A stretch of 8,737 bases of DNA from an uncultured Lachnospiraceae bacterium (GTDB taxonomy: Bacteria > Bacillota_A > Clostridia > Lachnospirales > Lachnospiraceae): NCBI GenBank assembly GCA_902780985.1, contig CACZHN010000096.1, forward strand, positions 1 to 8,737. The letters run 5' to 3'. Below the pieces are notes generated by a model, which had not been told where the DNA came from, ran no database searches, and worked only from the letters and a program-made list of their open reading frames with translations. This document shows positions 6,879-8,737 of the stretch, in pieces (within the stretch, counting starts at the first letter, position 1; the number at the start of each line of letters is the position of its first letter). Made by a program: the position numbers and the translations under genes.

Positions 6879-7325
6879 ATGCCTGATAACTTGTTGGCAG
6901 CGACAATCTGGATTGGCGCATTTGCTGTATTTCTTATTTGGGAGATCATTTCCCTCGGACTTACGTCCATATGGTTCTGCGGAGGAGCCTTCGCAGCGGC
7001 CATAGCTGCTTATCTGGGCGCGAATATAGCGGTTCAGGCAGCATTGTTTATTATTGTATCTACACTTTTAGTTCTTCTGTGCAGACCGATTGCCAAAAGG
7101 AATCTCATTACTTCGGCAGCACCTACAAATCTTGACCGTAACATCGGCAGGAAAGTAAAGATACTGGAGACCGTTGACGGTTCCAAAGGTATGGGTCTCA
7201 TCAAGATAGGAGACGTAGAGTGGAAGGCTGTATCGGAAAGCGGACGAATTCTGCCGAAAGACAGCTATGCGGAAATTGTAAAAATTGAAGGAACAAAGGT
7301 TTATTTAAGGGAGGTAATTTATTAA
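6879..7325 (+). CDS. NfeD-like membrane protein (short form)
   Basis: The 148-residue protein has three closely packed hydrophobic segments (about 6-24, 28-46 and 49-68) followed by a soluble domain (about 85-146). The latter shows the NfeD OB-fold pattern: a conserved G-x-G-L-x-K-I-G-D-V-E-W-K-A strand pair, then ILPKDSYAEIVKIEG and a terminal hydrophobic strand. It lacks the N-terminal ClpP-like serine protease of long NfeD proteins, so it should not be proteolytic. Short NfeD proteins are membrane partners of SPFH/stomatin proteins and are thought to help organise membrane microdomains. Here the stop codon overlaps the start of an SPFH gene by one base (TAATG), the usual arrangement for this pair and a sign of translational coupling. 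The family call is firm; the exact cellular role is inferred from relatives. Confidence 0.9.
   Translation: MPDNLLAATIWIGAFAVFLIWEIISLGLTSIWFCGGAFAAAIAAYLGANIAVQAALFIIVSTLLVLLCRPIAKRNLITSAAPTNLDRNIGRKVKILETVDGSKGMGLIKIGDVEWKAVSESGRILPKDSYAEIVKIEGTKVYLREVIY
7307..7315 (+). promoter_or_regulatory. Ribosome binding site of the SPFH gene inside the NfeD gene end
   Basis: AAGGGAGGT lies within the last codons of the NfeD gene, with GAGG ending 10 bases before ATG 7325. With the TAATG overlap this indicates coupled but independently initiated translation. Confidence 0.7.
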
Positions 7326-8284
7326 TGGGTCCGGCGATAATTATTATACTTATTGTTGCATTTCTTATTCTGTGCAGCTCTGTAAGAGTTGTTAAGCAGG
7401 CAAATGCGTATGTCATTGAAAATCTCGGTACATACAAGTGTACATGGGGAGTTGGTCTTCATCTTCTGGTACCTGTATTTGAGAAGGTTGCAAGAAGAGT
7501 TTCTCTGAAGGAGCAGGTTGCGGATTTCCCTCCGCAGCCGGTTATCACAAAGGATAACGTTACAATGAGAATCGATACGGTTCTTTTCTTCCAGATCACA
7601 GATCCGAAGCTTTACTGCTACGGTGTTGAGAATCCTCTGTCAGCTATCGAAAACCTGACAGCTACAACTCTTCGTAACATCATCGGTGATCTCGAGCTTG
7701 ACCAGACTCTTACATCAAGAGAGACAATCAATGCAAAGATGAGAGCTACACTTGACGAAGCTACAGATCCTTGGGGAATCAAGGTTAACCGTGTAGAGCT
7801 TAAGAACATCATGCCGCCTGCAGCTATCCAGGAATCAATGGAGAAGCAGATGAAGGCTGAGCGTGAGAGACGTGAGCAGATCATCAGAGCAGAAGGTGAG
7901 AAGAAGGCAGCAGTCCTTGTTTCGGAAGGTGAGAAGGCAGCTAAGATCCTTCGTGCGGAAGCGGATAAGGAAGCAGCTATCCTTGCAGCAGAAGCAGCAA
8001 AGCAGTCAGCAATCCTTTCGGCCGAAGCTGACAGAGAAGCAGCTATCAAGAGAGCAGAAGGTGAGGCTGAAGCTATCCGTGCCGTACAGCAGGCTACTGC
8101 AGACGGTATCAGAATGCTGAACGAGTCAAGTCCTTCAGATCAGGTTCTTACTATCAAGAAGCTGAATGCATTTGAAAAGGCAGCAGACGGTAAGTCAACA
8201 AAGCTTATCATCCCATCGGATCTGGCAGGCGTTGCAGGTCTTGCAACAGCTGTTACCGAGGCTGTTAAGACAACTAAAGAGTAA
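7325..8284 (+). CDS. SPFH/stomatin-family membrane protein (QmcA-like)
   Basis: The 319-residue protein begins with one hydrophobic helix (about 2-20), then an SPFH domain (about 24-170): VVKQANAYVIENLG, a GLHLLVPVFEKV segment, FPPQPVITKDNVTMRIDTVLFFQI and NRVELKNIMPPAAIQ are all typical of stomatin/QmcA proteins. Residues 170-265 form an Ala/Glu/Lys/Arg-rich coiled coil made of degenerate A-E-(G/A)-(E/D)-(K/R)-x-A-A-I repeats. The tail is short and ends with alanine/valine-rich residues. Length is close to the about 305 residues of E. coli QmcA. Such proteins oligomerise on the membrane and form flotillin-like microdomains that scaffold proteases and transporters. The partner is the NfeD-like protein directly upstream. 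A strong terminator follows 22 bases after the stop, closing the operon. The family is clear; the clients are unknown. Confidence 0.93.
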   Translation: MGPAIIIILIVAFLILCSSVRVVKQANAYVIENLGTYKCTWGVGLHLLVPVFEKVARRVSLKEQVADFPPQPVITKDNVTMRIDTVLFFQITDPKLYCYGVENPLSAIENLTATTLRNIIGDLELDQTLTSRETINAKMRATLDEATDPWGIKVNRVELKNIMPPAAIQESMEKQMKAERERREQIIRAEGEKKAAVLVSEGEKAAKILRAEADKEAAILAAEAAKQSAILSAEADREAAIKRAEGEAEAIRAVQQATADGIRMLNESSPSDQVLTIKKLNAFEKAADGKSTKLIIPSDLAGVAGLATAVTEAVKTTKE

Positions 8285-8306
8285 CTTAATGGATTAAGTA
8301 TATAAG

Positions 8307-8337
8307 AAGAGCCCCGAGTAAAATCGGGGCTCTTTTT
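8307..8337 (+). terminator. Intrinsic terminator after the SPFH gene
   Basis: An 11-bp perfect stem, AAGAGCCCCGA (8307-8317) pairing with TCGGGGCTCTT (8324-8334), closes a six-base loop and runs into a T tract (8333-8337). It lies between convergent genes. On the minus strand the stem is followed by CTTCTTATA, a weak T tract, so it may also stop transcription of the regulator gene. Confidence 0.93.
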
Positions 8338-8346
8338 CGTATGCCG

Positions 8347-8737
8347 TCAGCTTTGCTGACTTACCATGTTCTCCATGGTGCTGCGCATGGTTTCGGTCTT
8401 ATATGTGTTAGGAGATACACCGTACTCCTGTTTGAATGCTCTGTAAAAACTCGAGTAATCGTTGAATCCGCAGTTCAGGTAAGTGGACTTGATGTCACCG
8501 CCTTCTCTTACGGAATCCCTGAAAAGCTGAAGGCGTCTCTTCATGATGTACTGGTGAAGTGATATTCCCTGATTCTCCTTGAAAGTATGGGATATATAAC
8601 TCTTACTTACATAAAATTTCTGTGCCAGTTCGTCGATGGTGATCGGATCCTTGATGTTGTTCTCTATGTATGTTATCAGCTTGCTGTAAAGGCTTGGCGG
8701 AGTATATGCTTCCGACGGATGATCCTTTTCGTATACA
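8347..8737 (-). CDS. AraC-family transcriptional regulator, C-terminal part
   Basis: The frame is open at the right edge and ends with TGA at 8349-8347, giving the last 129 residues. About 100 of them form the double helix-turn-helix DNA-binding domain of AraC/XylS proteins. The first unit is ITIDELAQKFYVSKSYISHTFKE, here cited by its key residues LA and S-x-S-Y-I-S; it is followed by the linker helix (HQYIMKRRLQLFRD) and the second unit with the family signature CGFNDYSSFYRAFKQEYGVSP. A short Met/Thr/Ser-rich tail follows. The N-terminal sensing domain and promoter lie outside the window, so the ligand and targets cannot be stated. ATG codons inside this stretch (such as 8544) are internal methionines and not starts. 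The gene converges on the SPFH gene across the terminator at 8307-8337. Confidence 0.93.
   Translation of the reverse strand, partial: VYEKDHPSEAYTPPSLYSKLITYIENNIKDPITIDELAQKFYVSKSYISHTFKENQGISLHQYIMKRRLQLFRDSVREGGDIKSTYLNCGFNDYSSFYRAFKQEYGVSPNTYKTETMRSTMENMVSQQS

Noticed and set aside
7618..8049. Minus-strand frame of 143 codons inside the SPFH gene
   Set aside because: The Ala/Ser-rich product is the mirror of the repetitive GCN/GAN codons of the coiled coil; the sense gene is certain.
8341..8562. Plus-strand frame of 73 codons after the terminator
   Set aside because: It is antisense to the AraC-family helix-turn-helix domain, which carries a clear family signature.

Overview
The window looks like chromosomal DNA from an anaerobic member of the Bacillota, class Clostridia (Eubacteriales; Lachnospiraceae- or Oscillospiraceae-like). 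The grounds are a multi-subunit type 2-oxoacid:ferredoxin oxidoreductase gamma subunit, strong AGGGAGG/GGAGGTGA ribosome binding sites, SpoVK/CbbX-type AAA+ and NfeD/SPFH genes, and frequent AGA and GGA codons. The assignment is by eye. I see no mobile element, tRNA, rRNA or CRISPR array, and no gene-free stretch longer than about 210 bases.

Layout: (1) 1-303, minus strand, the 5' part of a pyruvate/2-oxoacid:ferredoxin oxidoreductase gamma subunit that runs off the left edge. (2) 304-515, an AT-rich divergent promoter region with one recognisable sigma-A type promoter on each strand. (3) 516-4474, plus strand, three closely spaced genes: a SpoVK/CbbX-type AAA+ ATPase with a helical, possibly TerB-like N-terminal region; a single-pass membrane protein with a low-complexity cytoplasmic arm carrying three copies of a TTVLT-x-DM motif; and a membrane-anchored acidic extracytoplasmic protein. 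(4) 4529-6835, a 768-residue aconitase-superfamily hydratase that keeps the three cluster cysteines and the catalytic Ser/Arg set. (5) 6879-8284, an NfeD-like membrane protein overlapping by one base with an SPFH/stomatin-family protein, closed by a strong intrinsic terminator at 8307-8337. (6) 8347-8737, minus strand, the DNA-binding C-terminal part of an AraC-family regulator running off the right edge.

All plus-strand genes from 516 to 8284 are separated by 54 bases or less and no terminator is visible between them, so they could be read as one transcript. Codon choice differs clearly between the first three genes and the hydratase/SPFH genes, which suggests extra internal promoters, possibly the lone TATAAT at 4485-4490. 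The least ordinary part is the 516-4474 trio. The TTVLT-x-DM repeats resemble the phosphothreonine segment of the FHA proteins GarA and OdhI, so the second protein may be a Ser/Thr-kinase-controlled scaffold for FHA proteins, with the AAA+ ATPase and the third membrane protein as partners. That functional reading is inference; no kinase or FHA gene is in the window.
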